Positions 37,480 to 49,849 of a stretch of DNA of 64,000 nucleotides are shown in pieces (the first letter of the stretch is position 1; each line of letters starts with the position of its first letter). The notes beneath the pieces are model-generated. The model was not told the origin of the DNA. It made no database searches and saw only the letters and a list, made by a program, of their open reading frames with translations. Source of the stretch: Lycorma delicatula (taxonomy: Eukaryota > Arthropoda > Insecta > Hemiptera > Fulgoridae); NCBI RefSeq assembly GCF_047948215.1, contig NC_134463.1, positions 98,360,657 to 98,424,656 of the forward strand, written 5' to 3'. Both the position numbers and the translations under genes were made by a program.

Positions 37480-38110
37480 AAATCTCGGAGAACTTACAGA
37501 TCTAATATATTTAGTCGCCTAACGTTCTCGCTTTATCCAGAAGTTTAATCGCTAGCCAATTCACATAAATGTGTTCAGTTTCGTTTTTTATCTTTTACCA
37601 AATCCCCGAATCTGTTGTCGAACGGTTGGAAATCCGAGATAATTGTGTATTTTAGTATTTTTCGCAAATCACGGCGCTTCTGTTATATTTCTCAATAAAT
37701 TTGTTCTAGAATCGTTGTACGACCACGATGTTACTCTCACTTATCGTGCCCCATAGTTGGATTCCGTAGGTTTCAGGATCGGTTTGAAAAATCGGTTTCA
37801 GGATCGCTTACTACAGCAATTGCTTTTAGATAATGATAGTTGCGACCCCCTGCCTAGCAACCAGTAAATCTTCCTGATCTTAATGTGAAGCTGCGTCCTT
37901 CTTTCCCTGATATGAATCTCCCACGTCAGACGGTGATCCAGATGCAGTCCCACGGTATTAACTTGCAGGATGAAAACGCCATTAAGTTGAACTCGTGGGC
38001 GGTCACCCCTTCTCATCGCAAACGTAACATGCGTAGACTTAGCCGGATTAACCTTCATCTTTAGTCTGGCTAGCCACTCGTTAATTAGATCCGATACTAT
38101 TTGTAATTTA
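37480..38110 (-). pseudogene. jockey-like non-LTR retrotransposon RT, C-terminal fragment
   Basis: An 86-residue minus-strand stretch (38058-37798) begins MKVNPAKSTHVTFAMRRGD and continues GLHLDHRLTW, IRKIYWLLGR and SQLSLS. This is the characteristic order of the region after the RT catalytic core in jockey-clade elements. After a frame change the hallmark TYGIQLWGT follows (near 37775-37748). The YADD box is not included. The 5' edge abuts a short inverted repeat at 38347-38409 and an oppositely oriented R1-like fragment. Confidence 0.8.
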
Positions 38111-38346
38111 ATAAAAACTAAGATAGGGTCGTTTTTTGTTCGACCGTATCTAGGGACATTTATTTGGCTACCTCAACTATCGAACAGCTATGCTGATACC
38201 TTTCTGGAATTATTTCTTTATCTGGTCTATCTATAGACAGTTATCCGTTACAGGACGACTACCTGATTCTCTAAAGTTATGATAAGCTACATCGGCTTAT
38301 TTATTGATAGGCAATTCCCATCTGAGATATAGTATCCTTGTCGACT

Positions 38347-38409
38347 CCTTTTAGGTGCCACCTTTTACAATATTTACACAGTTTAGGAAAAACTAGTACA
38401 CCTAAAAGG
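38347..38409. repeat. Inverted repeat at junction of two opposed LINE fragments
   Basis: CCTTTTAGGTG (38347-38357) and CACCTAAAAGG (38399-38409) are perfect 11-bp complements separated by about 41 bp. They lie between a minus-oriented jockey-like and a plus-oriented R1-like fragment. Confidence 0.6.
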
Positions 38410-38424
38410 TAGGAGGTGTCTTCG

Positions 38425-39130
38425 AAAGCATGACTTCTTACGCGGCGCCCGTTTGGCGCATAGGTTGGATATGAATAGAGAACTTCTTCAAAATTTAAGG
38501 AGTGTCCAGCGCAGAGTCTTAATTGTATTCACTAGTGTTTTTAAAACAGCCTCCTACGAGGCTACCACCGTATTGGGAAAAGCTCTCCCAATAGATTTAG
38601 TGTTGAAAGTTCGGGAGGCCGAGGTATTTGGTATGCGGTTTCGAGCCAGGCCAGTACCAGAGCGGAACAGCGATCAAAATGCACCGGATCTAAATTTCGT
38701 TCAGTTGCCCATCTCACGTCTGCGGAAGAGGCTGCAGAGCCTCGCGATGGATGCATGATAGCTGGAATGGGACACCACAACTAAGGGAAGATGCTTGTAT
38801 AAATTTTAAACAGGCCCTAGGGAGATGGTACGCCTCAAGCTCGTTTTTAAGGGCAACGGGTGCCCAGGTGCTCACCAACCACGTTAATTTAAACCAATAT
38901 CTGATCCCTGGCAGCTGATGAGCTGTGCCTCTATGGGGAGATCCAGTCAAATGAACACCTGATGTTTGACTGCCCTGCTCTTGGGGGGGGGGGGGAGACT
39001 GGGCCACCCTGGAACTTCAAGGTCAAGGGGAAAATTGGCCACCACAAGCGGAGAGTCAATGTGGCGAGAGCCGCGTTCTCGGGCCGTGTGGGAGTTCGTT
39101 AATGCGGTTGCTTTGTTCAACCAACATCAG
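38425..39130 (+). pseudogene. R1-like non-LTR retrotransposon, C-terminal fragment
   Basis: Plus-strand translation gives TSYAAPVWRIG (about 38430-38462) and, in another frame, LQNLRSVQRRVLI, TASYEATTVLGKALPIDL and LKVREAEVF. This is the segment after the RT domain in R1-type elements. It is followed near 38920-38980 by CLYGEIQSNEHLMFDCPAL, a C-x-H-C zinc-knuckle-like motif usual at the C-terminus of these proteins. A 13-base G run (38983-38995) directly after the motif shifts the frame. The region is GC-richer than its surroundings. The fragment is dead. Confidence 0.75.
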
Positions 39131-40019
39131 TAGTTTACCTAAGGGGAAAAGACTCCTACCGCACTGCTGTGGGAAGCTAACCTAGAGATATATATGGCTG
39201 ACCTACAGCCAATTAAGGCTCCAAGCGCTTAATGTGGTGGACAGGTATTTGCTGGCATTCAGCGACCTAGGCGTGGCAGCGAATTGCTGTCTAAACGATA
39301 TGAATTTTAATTTATGGATGTCATATATATTTTTACTAGTTGACGGGGTGCGCCTACCCATTTTAGTAAATATACGACAAGTGAGCGGTTGGAACACGTA
39401 AGCCGGTTGTGTATGGCACCGCGCTTAGTCTGCTCACGCTGTTAGGTAAGCTCTGGTACTCCGTCACACTGGTACTCCGTCATATTTCAGATCAGGTCAC
39501 TGCTGCTACAGCGTCTATTTATTCGGATTGGTCTAAATTCGTAGCTAATTATCATAGTATTGGTTTTTCTCCTATTCACAAAGTTTAAAAATTCTGTTTC
39601 CTACAGATAGACGCCAACCCGTTTTCCAGACATTATTAAGTTATGGTTAAGATATTAAATTGTTAATTTTTACGTTTTTATTTCTACTTTGATTTTTTTG
39701 TCGATGGTGAAATGCGGTTCTGTACTTTTTGAATAATTAAGTTTCTTGGTCTTGGTAGGAATTATTTTACTGACACCCTTTCACGCTGTGTTTGTGCACG
39801 TCAGTTTCAAAAATAAATGAAATGGATAATATATTTCTTTGTCGTTAGTATACTTTGTTATAACTATTTAACTGATAGATAATTAGTATACAGTTGGTAT
39901 ATAATTACAGTTGGTTGATAATTAGTGTACAGTCGCAAGGTGTTGGATACAAAAAAACAATTTCAAACATTTTTTTCAAACTAAATCCACTTTTATGTAA
40001 AGATTTATTTGAAAGTCTA

Positions 40020-40900
40020 AGAACTATCTTTTTTTTACGCACATGATTCTAGAGGTAATGAACAAGCAGGGGTTGGAATATATAAGATCAAATCGGGGGA
40101 CTGCCAGTGATTAAGTCTTAGCAAATATACTGTTCATTTATTGGACCATATTTACTCCATTTTATAATTCGTAATTCGAGCCACTGACGGACTGCAAGAG
40201 CAAGTGAATTTCTATCTGCATCGATATTCACGCAATACTTGGAGCACTCGATTAATATCGTTTAAATTCTGAATTGTTACAAAAGTGCTGCAGAATTTAC
40301 TAATTTTCTCTGAACTCGGTGTCAGTCCAGATTCATTAATTCTATAGACGTAGAATTAAAATTGCACGAACAAGGCCCATAATGAGTACTCTAATAATTG
40401 GCCTATGTATCCCAGAAAATGTTTGCACTGGGTAAACTTTAAACCCGATAAACCCCCTCGGATTCGGTCTCGGATTTTGTCGATTAGATAAAAGAAGGTT
40501 GAGTAACATCCTATACCTTATTATTGGACAGGGATCAAAATATGTTTTACATAGGTTTGTCGGATATTGTTCGCAGAATTTTCTATCGGTCGTCTGAATT
40601 CCGCGACGTTGAGTGCAAAACGTTCGTTAGAAAATTATGAGACCTGTCTTGGCGAGTTGCGGTTTTTCTTGTTTTATATAGGAAGGTTCTGGCATTCCTT
40701 AACAGATACTGAACCGGAGAGATATTGAACTAGATTTTAAATATGTGGGAATTTAAAATAAGTCCTACCGCTCAGGTGTTTTTAAAAATAAACTTCTTCT
40801 ACAACAAAAAGTAGTGTAACTTTTCTTCTAAACTCAATTCCTACTCCATTGATGATCGTTCTGGTAGCAATCTATTTGAGTACTACACACGCACAAAGTT
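40020..40900 (+). pseudogene. Very degenerate RNase H-like LINE fragment
   Basis: Plus-strand translation near 40035 reads HDSRGNEQAGVGIY, resembling the opening DGSxxxxGxGxGVY motif of LINE RNase H domains. In another frame near 40210 ICIDIHAILGALD and YRLNSELLQKC follow, resembling the xxSDSQAALKAL block with its catalytic D retained in altered context. Many stops and frame changes intervene. It may be the 3' continuation of the R1-like remnant at 38.4-39.1 kb. Downstream to about 40900 the coding remnant is only suspected. Confidence 0.4.
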
Positions 40901-41539
40901 CTGAATAAGAGCGATCATGACTGTAGTATTTCTAATAATTTTTATTATTTATTATTAGTCATTTATCTGGTTGCTTTAATTTATACCTATTTATAGATAA
41001 TAAGCTTTCTCTTCTACTATCTAAACTATAAAAATAAACATTGTACTTGTGTACGCACAAACGCACAATCTTTGAGCTTATGCAATGAATTAATCATAAA
41101 AATAAACAATTCATGGAAGTTGTTATTTGGTGTTCATGTTACATAAAATACTTTTCTGTTAAATTTCTTCTTTAGTATCAAAAAATTACATTTAAATCGC
41201 ACCTTATAAAAATTGCTACACTATTTATAACAATTTTTATCAACCAGTTTTTCTGAATAATCCAATTATGCACAGTGATAATGTATTTAGACGTCAAATT
41301 AATGTACCATGAAAAACGTTGGTCAGATTTAAACAGACTAAAAAAACTACATTTTTATTTTTAAAAAAGTAACATTTCTCTTTTTTCTGCAGTTCCTATT
41401 TCTCTAATTTAATATAAAAAATGCTAGTATCCAACCAAACGTAGTGTTCTTTTCTTTATCCCTTCTACTGAGAATAGCTAGATAGAATTTTTTTTCTAAA
41501 AACGTGAGAAAATGGTAATTTTAATTGAAATTCTGGATT

Positions 41540-41840
41540 TACTTACTTTCTCCTTTTTAGCCTCCGGGAATCACCGTTCAGGTGTTATTTCAGAGGATGA
41601 ATAAGGATGATATTTAAAAGTGAAAATGAAGTGTAGTCTTGTACAGTCTCAGTTCGTTCCACCATTCCTGAGATGTGAGGTTAATTGAAACCCAACCACC
41701 AAAGATCACCGGTATCCACGATCTAGTATTCAGAACCGTATAAAAATAACTGCCTTTACCAGGACTTGAACGCTGGAACTCTCGACTTCCAAATCAGGTG
41801 ACTTCGGAAGACGCGTTCACCACTAGATTAACCCGGTGGG
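41540..41840 (-). mobile_element. SINE-1, full-length copy 6 (minus)
   Basis: This copy lies in reverse orientation, with the tRNA-like head at the high-coordinate end (CACTAGATTAACCCGGTGGG). Imperfect target-site duplications flank it: TAATTGAAATTCTGGATT (41522-41539) and TAATTGAAATCCTGAATT (41841-41858). Confidence 0.88.
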
Positions 41841-42331
41841 TAATTGAAATCCTGAATTAGAAAGTATTATTATCTAAACCTAGGGAAAAAAATTTCCAAA
41901 AATCCAAAGTTATTAAAATCTTTCAACAAATTTTTTTATAGGTTATAAATAGCAATTAGAAAGAAAATCTATCGTAAGATAAATTAATTGCTGCAAGTAT
42001 TTTTATTAAAAAAATATCGCTATTGAAAAGCAGATTAATTTTAGTTAGTTATATTTAAGTTTAAAAAAAATCTCTGCTTTATTTAAAATTTTATAAACGC
42101 TTCATTTAATTAAACTCATAAATTCTACTTTTATAGAATAGTAGCATTCAGTTAAATATATTTTCTATATGCTCTTTTTGTTATTCATTCATTTTATTAC
42201 GTTGTCTGATTATTACTTTTTACTTATGGTTCACAACGTACATTTATACTGTTCAGAGACATTTATACCCTGAAATGTATTAACTGAAGTTAACATATGA
42301 ACTATATGTATATAATTTACACACGTACCGG

Positions 42332-42510
42332 TAGCAGACCGATAAGATTGCTTGTATTGGCTTATAGGCGATGATGTTAGCTTCTCTATTTTATCAGTAG
42401 CAGTTATGTTTGTAACACTCGAGTGTTCAGATAACGTTAGTGAATTGTTGGACATGGGATTTACTCTATCAATAATATGTACAACCAGCCCACCAAACAT
42501 AATCCAGCTA
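42332..42510 (-). other. Unrecognised open stretch, possible exon
   Basis: A minus-strand open stretch (reading SWIMFGGLVVHIIDRVNPMS onward to QYKQSYRSAT) ends at CCG|GTACGTGTG, a strong splice-donor-like sequence. A pyrimidine-rich tract with AG candidates lies just upstream on the same strand (42535-42510). I do not recognise the peptide, and no partner exon is visible. It could be a chance reading frame. Confidence 0.15.
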
Positions 42511-43084
42511 TCAACATACTAGTACATAAAAAAAAGCTACTGTTCGTTCGCTTTCAGAAAATCAATAAATATAATTTTTAAATAAAATGTTTATAAGAAT
42601 AAAAAGGTGTTTTTAATACTTTAATTTTCTACTTTAAAAAAACAGTAAAAATACAAAAATGAATGTATTAAGTAGTTCGTTTTTTTTAATTTTTCAATTA
42701 ATTTTTAACTTTGTGCATTTTTTCGTTAAGCATCTGATCGTATAATTTTTGTGCGTTATAAGCGATAAGACTGGATATCAGCCTTTGTGTTGAGAACATA
42801 TTTGGTTTTATTTTCTTAATAGTTTTTTGACTATCGCCATTGACTTTAAATTTCTACGTTCCTTTCAGTTATTAATGTATCGATCCAACTACAGAAAATA
42901 GGTGGAATTTGGATTAGTATTACTAACCAATCTATTAACATTATTCTCTATTATTTCTTTGTCGATACGTTTGAAACTACAAATGCTTCTTTCATAATTA
43001 TGATTAAATATTGAAAAACAAAAAAAATAAAACTGAAGTAAAATGATTCTCTTTTGTTTGTAACAAATAAATGTCTGTTAGTTA

Positions 43085-43122
43085 GGGTAATTAATTCGGT
43101 TGATCCGAATTACCCTAATATA
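43085..43122. repeat. Inverted repeat
   Basis: TTAGGGTAATTAATTCGG and CCGAATTACCCTAA pair around TTGAT with a small bulge. A third TAAGGGTAATTTGG copy follows at about 43128-43141 and an ATTACCC near 43144. Confidence 0.6.
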
Positions 43123-43296
43123 TATATAAGGGTAATTTGGTTATTACCCTGGTAAAATAAATATCTGTATTGTAAAATAAATATCTTTACTTGACTATTT
43201 ATTTTTCTTCATCCAAGTTGGGCGTTTGTAGATCAATCTTTTACCTGATTATCAGTAATTTTACAAGAAATATGTATTTCTATAATCACACATGCG

Positions 43297-43298
<2 letters not shown>

Positions 43299-43355
<57 letters not shown>

Positions 43356-43356
43356 T
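43299..43356. repeat. (CA)n-(TA)n compound microsatellite
   Basis: About 21 CA units run into about six TA units. Confidence 0.95.
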
Positions 43357-44272
43357 TTTAAATAAAAAATAAATAATTTTTTCTTTGTTTACACGAGTTA
43401 GTGTACATTGCCCGGTCTAAGACAAATCATAATTTTTATTTACAAATGACTTAAAACAAATATGCTATTTTTTTTTAAATTTAATACTAATTATTTCTGA
43501 TTGAAATAGTGTTTTGGACTATTGGTCCAAAAATGCACAGATTGGTTTACAAATTGATTATTACGCTGCCGATAAAGTAGATTTTAAAAATTAATCTTCC
43601 GTGTTACGTAAAAACTTAAAGTCGCTCTGATTATAAAGTGATACAGAATGATTACTTTTCTTTAATTTTTGTAAATTTTTTTAATGCTGTAAAACCAAAA
43701 TTTAAACTCGGTTTCTCCTGACGAAACCATAAGTAAATAATATTTTTAAATATCACACGAGAGTGGACCAACCAATGATAGCCCCGCCGCGAAAACAAAC
43801 AGTAAATGATTATAATAGTAATTATAACAGTATACGATGTTATATTATTATAACAGTAAACGTCCACGTTAATAAACAAACTTATATTAACGACTAAGAT
43901 CCAGTAAACACTCATTATATTATTAGCACTGGATTCTACAACTTGTCCGATCTACGGACCACTTGTTTCTTAACACATTCAGTTAGCATGCGATGTATTT
44001 TATCAAATCATGCATATATGAACACAGGAAGATGAACGAATGAATGAAATATTAAATAAAAAGGCTGAAATATAAGTGAGTAATGGTGAAGGCAAAGGAA
44101 GAATACGATACACGGTAATACCGTTAAAACAACAGTAGACAGCAACAATGGAAACAAAAACTAGTAAAAGAAGTAGAGTATCTTCAATGACCATCATAAA
44201 GGTCCAGCACATGAATCCTTTTCAATCGTCTAATACCATTATCGTTGTCTAACAGGTTCATAGCAAGGGAAT

Positions 44273-45545
44273 TTACGTGTCTATTAACCTAACCATGTAT
44301 TTAATACTGAAACGGACAATCTTATCCCGAACATACGGAATCCGCAAGTATTCATGTATTTCAGAATTCCTGACGAACCAAGGCTGTTGGGTCACTTTCC
44401 TCAATATCTTGTTCTGTGATCTTTGGACCACTTTAATATTGTTGTCACCATTTATTCCCCAGAGCTGAATCCCATGTATCCATATCCGTTTCAAGAAAGT
44501 CTTAATAGAAGGACCTTGTTAGAGAGATACAAATGAGAACAGCTACCCTCAATCTGATTCTTTTTCTCCAGTTCATGCCTCCCTATTTCATACGTCGATC
44601 AACGTGTAAGCCAAGGTATCTCACAATAGTTCTATGAAGAATTTCAACGTTGTCCAAAAAGACTGGAAGGTAGTATCCTCTCCTAGTCGTAAACATAACG
44701 TAGGTAGATTTCACCCGATCGAGTTTAATCTTCCATTTGTGCAGCCACGTACTGATTGTATCTAACTCTGACTGAAGCTTCTCCGAGGGTACATCCGGTC
44801 ATCGTCGATTGTTAAGATTACCGTATCATCTGCATGCGATACAATTGCAACAGATCTTGGTCAGTAAAGATCAAACGTATACATTAGGAATAAAACCAGT
44901 CCCAATACCGAGCCCTGCGGTACTCCCATGGCATTTTCAAAGAAGTTACACAAATTTTGACTATACCTAACCTGCGAAAAGCGAATATCTAAGAAACTTC
45001 GCAGAATCAAATAATAAGGTTGAAAGGCAAGATTTCAATTTGAAGAGTAAGCCTTGTAACCAAATCTTGTCGAAAGCCTAAAAACGCCGCGGAGCAGTAC
45101 ATCTTTCTCTAAAGATATCCGATAATAACATTATATATTTTATGGGTTTGCTCTATAGTTGAATGGCCACTTCTAAAACGAAATTGATAGTCAAGCAGCT
45201 TTCCGCATAGTTGAGCATAAGATTCTCCCGTCGATATGAGGTAAGTCGTCGCTAAAATCACTTCGCGACACTTTTGGTGTGCTTCAAACAGGAATCGTTT
45301 TCCACTCAGAAGTCACTACACGAAGGTCCGTGACGTTCGATACAGATCCATTTTCATTCCCTGAAATTCTAGTCATGTGATCAACTGCCTTATCCCTAAT
45401 AAGTTTGAGTAGAATGACTTTCCTGGTATCCCTTGTGAAATAATCCAAGACACGCGTTTCCTAGTAAGCGTTGAAGAAGAGTTCACATACACCGTATGAC
45501 AGTTTTTATCCGGATTAGCCTGAAGCCAAGGTTGTAACTCAGTAA
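44273..45545 (-). pseudogene. jockey-like non-LTR retrotransposon RT domain, degenerate
   Basis: Minus-strand translation in mixed frames shows the RT blocks in order: YQFRFRSGHSTIEQTHKI (about 45200-45145), MGVPQGSVLGLVLF (about 44932-44890) and the catalytic box as HADDTVIL (about 44843-44815). The thumb/connector HGIQLWGIN follows, with QPWFVRN in the last 73-residue open stretch (44494-44273). The Y of the YADD box is replaced by H, and several stops interrupt the sequence. The order and spacing are those of jockey-clade elements. It is a dead copy with both ends missing. Confidence 0.85.
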
Positions 45546-47649
45546 GGTTCACTCTACTGATAAAAAGAAAGAACTTTTATTAAGCTCTAAAATTATCACA
45601 ACAGAGAAGATAATATTGTTTTATATAGTACCTGATAATAAATAACTATCCTCCCCATTTGGCAATGAAATTAAAAATAAATTTCGCTTGGAATAAACTA
45701 ACACATCCGTCAATAAAAAATAACAGGTTAATAATGAAATAAAATTATATAGCTTAATAGAAATGTGATTTGGGAGTAAAATAAGACAAGCTTTAATGTT
45801 TTATTTTTGCAATCAATGATTTTTATCTTTTCCAAATTTTTCAGAAAAGATATCACATAAAATATAGTCAGGAATGCTTTGAGTTGTTGTATTGCGTTTA
45901 TTTTAGTTATCAAATTTCAAAATATACTCGTATATACATTAAAATCAAATATAAAATCTAATAAGCGATGTGAAATAAGTTCTAACTTCTGTATTTAAAA
46001 ACCAAACTATTAATACCGTATTAAAGACCGAAAACGAAAGAAAACTGATTTATTTCCTTGGTGATTTTATATATCCTGATCTATTTTTTTATGTATCGAT
46101 TATGCTTTATGATGATTTTTTGAAGATGTTCATTTTCACGAAGCTCTTGATTTAGTTTCATGAAAATGGAAATGCGGCCACATTTGTGCCGTAGATATAG
46201 TGTTGCTAGATTAAAATAAAAAAATAAAATGTCACTTATCATACGAATATTGATGTAATAGTTTCTTTGACTAACCTAGATTCTGCTTTTTTGTGTTATA
46301 TTTATTTACTTTAGTAGTAAAATAGTCCTAATGCAGATTTCAATTTAAGAAAATACCTCCAACGTTTTTATCTATTATAAGACTGCATCGTTTAGCCATT
46401 TAATAAATGGAAAAAGACAGAGCAGCACCGTACTACATACCCTACTGATTATAAATCTGGTATCTTTTAACGAAATTAGTGTAAAATAAAGACCTTGTGA
46501 GTGCCTTCATTTAAAAATTAAATAACAGGGTCTGCAAAATAAATATTGTCTTCTCTTCATCACGATGAAGAACTTGTCGTTGTATTTAATATACTATTAT
46601 TACTTAGAGGAAATTTATCATCCAGTCTGAATCAACTCGACTAAGAATTTGGTGTTTTGAACCAATAAAATTAATTAATCGATCATAAAGACAAAAAGTA
46701 TAACTTACTCAAATTATTGGATCGTACGAGATTCGAGAAGCGACTGTACTTTTTAAACCGAGTTATTTTAAATTAAAAAAGTGTTAGCTGTTATCTCTCT
46801 TGTAAATCTTTATCGAATATTATTTAACGAACAAAACTGTTGAATATTAAATAACGGTAGTTTAAGGTTAAATAAAGGAAATGTAGTACAAGTAATATCG
46901 TGTTTCAAAGAATAACATTACGACTAGGTGGATTTAATGTTAAGGAGAACAGTTATGTGATCTTTAGCAGTTAGGTTAAATTGAACTGTCGCGTGTCTTA
47001 TTTCGTTATACTTTGTTTTAGTAAAATTATGTCGTTTGTGTGCAAATCGTTGTCCAGTACTTTTTAATAAATGCATACTCCCACATCTGACCGGTTACTA
47101 TATTAGTTTGACTACATTTTGTAACGCACCTCTAATTTTTCTTTTGTTTTCGCTTTTCATAGTGAAAAAAATATAAGTGCGAGCTGAAGAAAATATAGTA
47201 TTGTTAAAATTATAACTTTCATATATTTTTTCCTTTTATAAATTTTCTATTTAGTCTAACTGTTTTCTTCCTTCATTCTAGCTTTTGTATTTCGTCCAGT
47301 ACTTAAATTATGAGTAAATTTCAATTGCATCGGTTTAAGTTGACTGGTACGATAGTAATCAGAAATTTAGTTTCACAGTCACAAATCCTACTCTATTATT
47401 CCTTTACGAATTTTTTCTTGATCATGCCAAGACCAGCCTTCACAAATAGCCTACTGAAAAAAATTGAAGAATAACGTTCCGTGCGATAAAAGGAATAAAG
47501 GTGATAGTTACTTGTAGGATTGAATGTCACTTCGTTTTAAGTAGATTTGGCATGCTATTGTACGACCAAGTGCACTGAACTAAATATATGTAATTCTATG
47601 AAAAAATCGACGGAAAACCATTCCATTCATCATCATAAACATGAGGCGC

Positions 47650-48650
47650 GACCTCAGTTCTATTTTGTACCTTAACTTTAGTTCATCTAAAAAGATTTAC
47701 TGTATATTGTACCATATTTCAGTTCCTCTTGAATTTTCTTATAAGTCTGGGCTTTCGATTTTTCCATTATTTCTTCATTCTATCGGGTCGTTTCTTCCCG
47801 ATCTAGTCTGTGACCTTCACTTTGTTATCCCTTTCTAACGTTTTAACGTTGAATCTATTGTTTTGAAGTGCGTAGTTAATTTTCTTTTTATCACAGGCGT
47901 CCTCAACTCTCAAGCTAATTTCTTGAAGATCTCTTTGGATTTCTCCAACATATTTTCCACAGGTTTTTATGTTAATATTCCTTGTGACCAGTTGCTTTAG
48001 AATTCGGTTCTCAGGCATTCTTAATACGTGAAACATATAAAACATATAAATTGGAAATCCTTCGGTTTTTCATTGTACTGAGAATCGGGTCGACTTGTTT
48101 GTAGACTGTTTCATTTGTTTCAATTCGCCAGATTGTATCCTTTTGATAACTTTTATTTAAACAAGTTCTGATAATTCGCCTTTCTGTATTAAGTAATTGG
48201 TCCGTTTTACTTTCATTCGTAATGAGAAACAAGCGTAAAGCGCCACCGGAAGAACTACTGTGTTATAATGGTGAATTTTGGATTTTATTGAGAGACATTT
48301 TTTATTGTATGTTTGCCAAGTTAGACTTTGTGCTCTTATAATTTTAGTTATTATCTTTTGCGATGTTTGTTTCTCCTTCAATCTGCAGTGAATTATTTCA
48401 CCTAAGTATTTAAATTGTTGACTATTTTTATTTCTTTATCGTTAACTTTGACTTTGCTTATACAGAGGGAATCCATGGCCATTATTTCTGTCTTTTCATA
48501 AGAAATTTTCCTTTGGGAAATTTTTTCTAGGCTGGAGATTTGTTTTTTAACCTCTTTTAAAGGCCAAATCATCAGCAAATCCTAATATATTAGTTTTAAT
48601 TGAATTGTTACCTGTTCCTATTATTGTTTTAACGAGATTTTCAGTTATAT
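47650..48650 (-). pseudogene. Non-LTR retrotransposon RT fragment (lineage A, minus)
   Basis: On the minus strand it starts with the RT catalytic box LGFADDLAF (about 48588-48562). Then come TEIMAMDSLC, KVKVNDKEIKIVN, a 74-residue stretch with TYNKKCLSIKSKIHHYNTVV and ALYAC (48381-48157), ERRIIRTCLNKSYQKD (48232 on) and VEDACDKKKINYAL (about 47910-47870). Frames change at least three times. The block order matches the copies at 2.8, 8.9 and 31.1 kb, and this is the most complete of the four. Confidence 0.8.
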
Positions 48651-49257
48651 ATGTTATTTTGTTGAAAAAAAAATTATTTTTTATTTATATTTACTGGGTA
48701 ATCCATTGCTTGGATAATTTTTTTCCTCGAATTGAATTGTTTCGTATGCTAACCTTAAATTTTCAGTAGTCCTTTACTTCAGAAAATATTATTTTTTACT
48801 CTTTAGTAATATGTTTAAATATTTTTTTTTAGATTTTCAGTTTTTATAGAAAAATATGTTAATTTTTAAAAAATTTTATACTTTTTAGTCACAATAAATA
48901 AAATTTTTATGAAACAACATTGGTTTATTAGTAAATTTTATACAAATTTTACATATTACATAATTACAATATTTTTAGTAAAATTTCATTTTTTTCTATT
49001 GAAAAAAAAACCCTGATATTAATACTAGTCTTGTGGAATGTGTAAGTGTAAAATGTATAAATATTTTATAAACATAAATATATTATGGTAGCAAAAACTG
49101 CGATTATCACTGGTGTTTGGTTTTATTAGAAAACACAAATTTTTAATTTATTTTACTTTTTTCATATTAAATAAACTAATTTAATTAATTACATTTAAAT
49201 TTTACATATTATATAATTATAATGTTTTTTTTGTATAATTTCATTAAAACTAAAAAA

Positions 49258-49562
49258 AATTAATATTAATACATTACAAAAAGCTGACAACACAGTTGTA
49301 GAACATTCCTGTCACGCGGCTTTTTTTCTGATGCACGGCTTACCCACACAACTTAATTTAAAATATTTATCATTTTATTTAAATACAATATTTTTTCTTT
49401 ATTTAAATTTAATGATTCTAACTAAAGCGCGCGGGCATACTGTTTTTCATTCGCGCGGTAGAGGCGGTACTAGCGGCCACTTTAAATATTGTTCATTTAT
49501 TAATTATACCGCTTACCTGTGACGTCACAACATAGCAGATGATTACAGCAGTAGTCCGGTCG
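49258..49562 (+). repeat. IR-X interspersed repeat, copy 3, left part
   Basis: It aligns with copy 1 from AAAGCTGACAACACAGTT through CTAGCGGCCA and CACAACATAGCAGATGATTA. The element is then interrupted by a SINE-1 insertion and resumes at about 49850. Confidence 0.75.
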
Positions 49563-49849
49563 AACCCACCGGATTGGTCTAGTGGTGAACGCGTCTTCCC
49601 AAATCACCTGATTTGGAAGTCGAGTTCCTGCGTTCAAGTCCTAGTAAAGGCAGCTATTTTTATACGTATTTGAATACTAGATTGTGGATACCAGTATTCT
49701 TTGGTGGTTGGATTTTAATTAACCACACATCTCAGAAATAGTTAAGAGTGTACAAGACTACACTTCATTTGTACTCATACATATCATCCTCATTCATTCT
49801 CTGAAGTAATACCTGAACGGTAATTCCAGGAGGCTAACAGAAAAAAAGA
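49563..49849 (+). mobile_element. SINE-1, full-length copy 7, nested in IR-X
   Basis: A full SINE-1 with head, body and tail. It is flanked by a near-perfect duplication of the IR-X target, AGTAGTCCGGTCG (49550-49562) and AGTAGTCCGGCCG (49850-49862). Confidence 0.92.

Noticed and set aside
43299..43356. CRISPR-like or regulatory direct repeats
   Set aside because: It is a simple CA/TA microsatellite in a eukaryotic genome.
43652..44212. Minus-strand frames of 87 and 69 residues with hydrophobic runs
   Set aside because: The hydrophobicity follows from AT-rich codons. There are no conserved motifs and no supporting splice sites.
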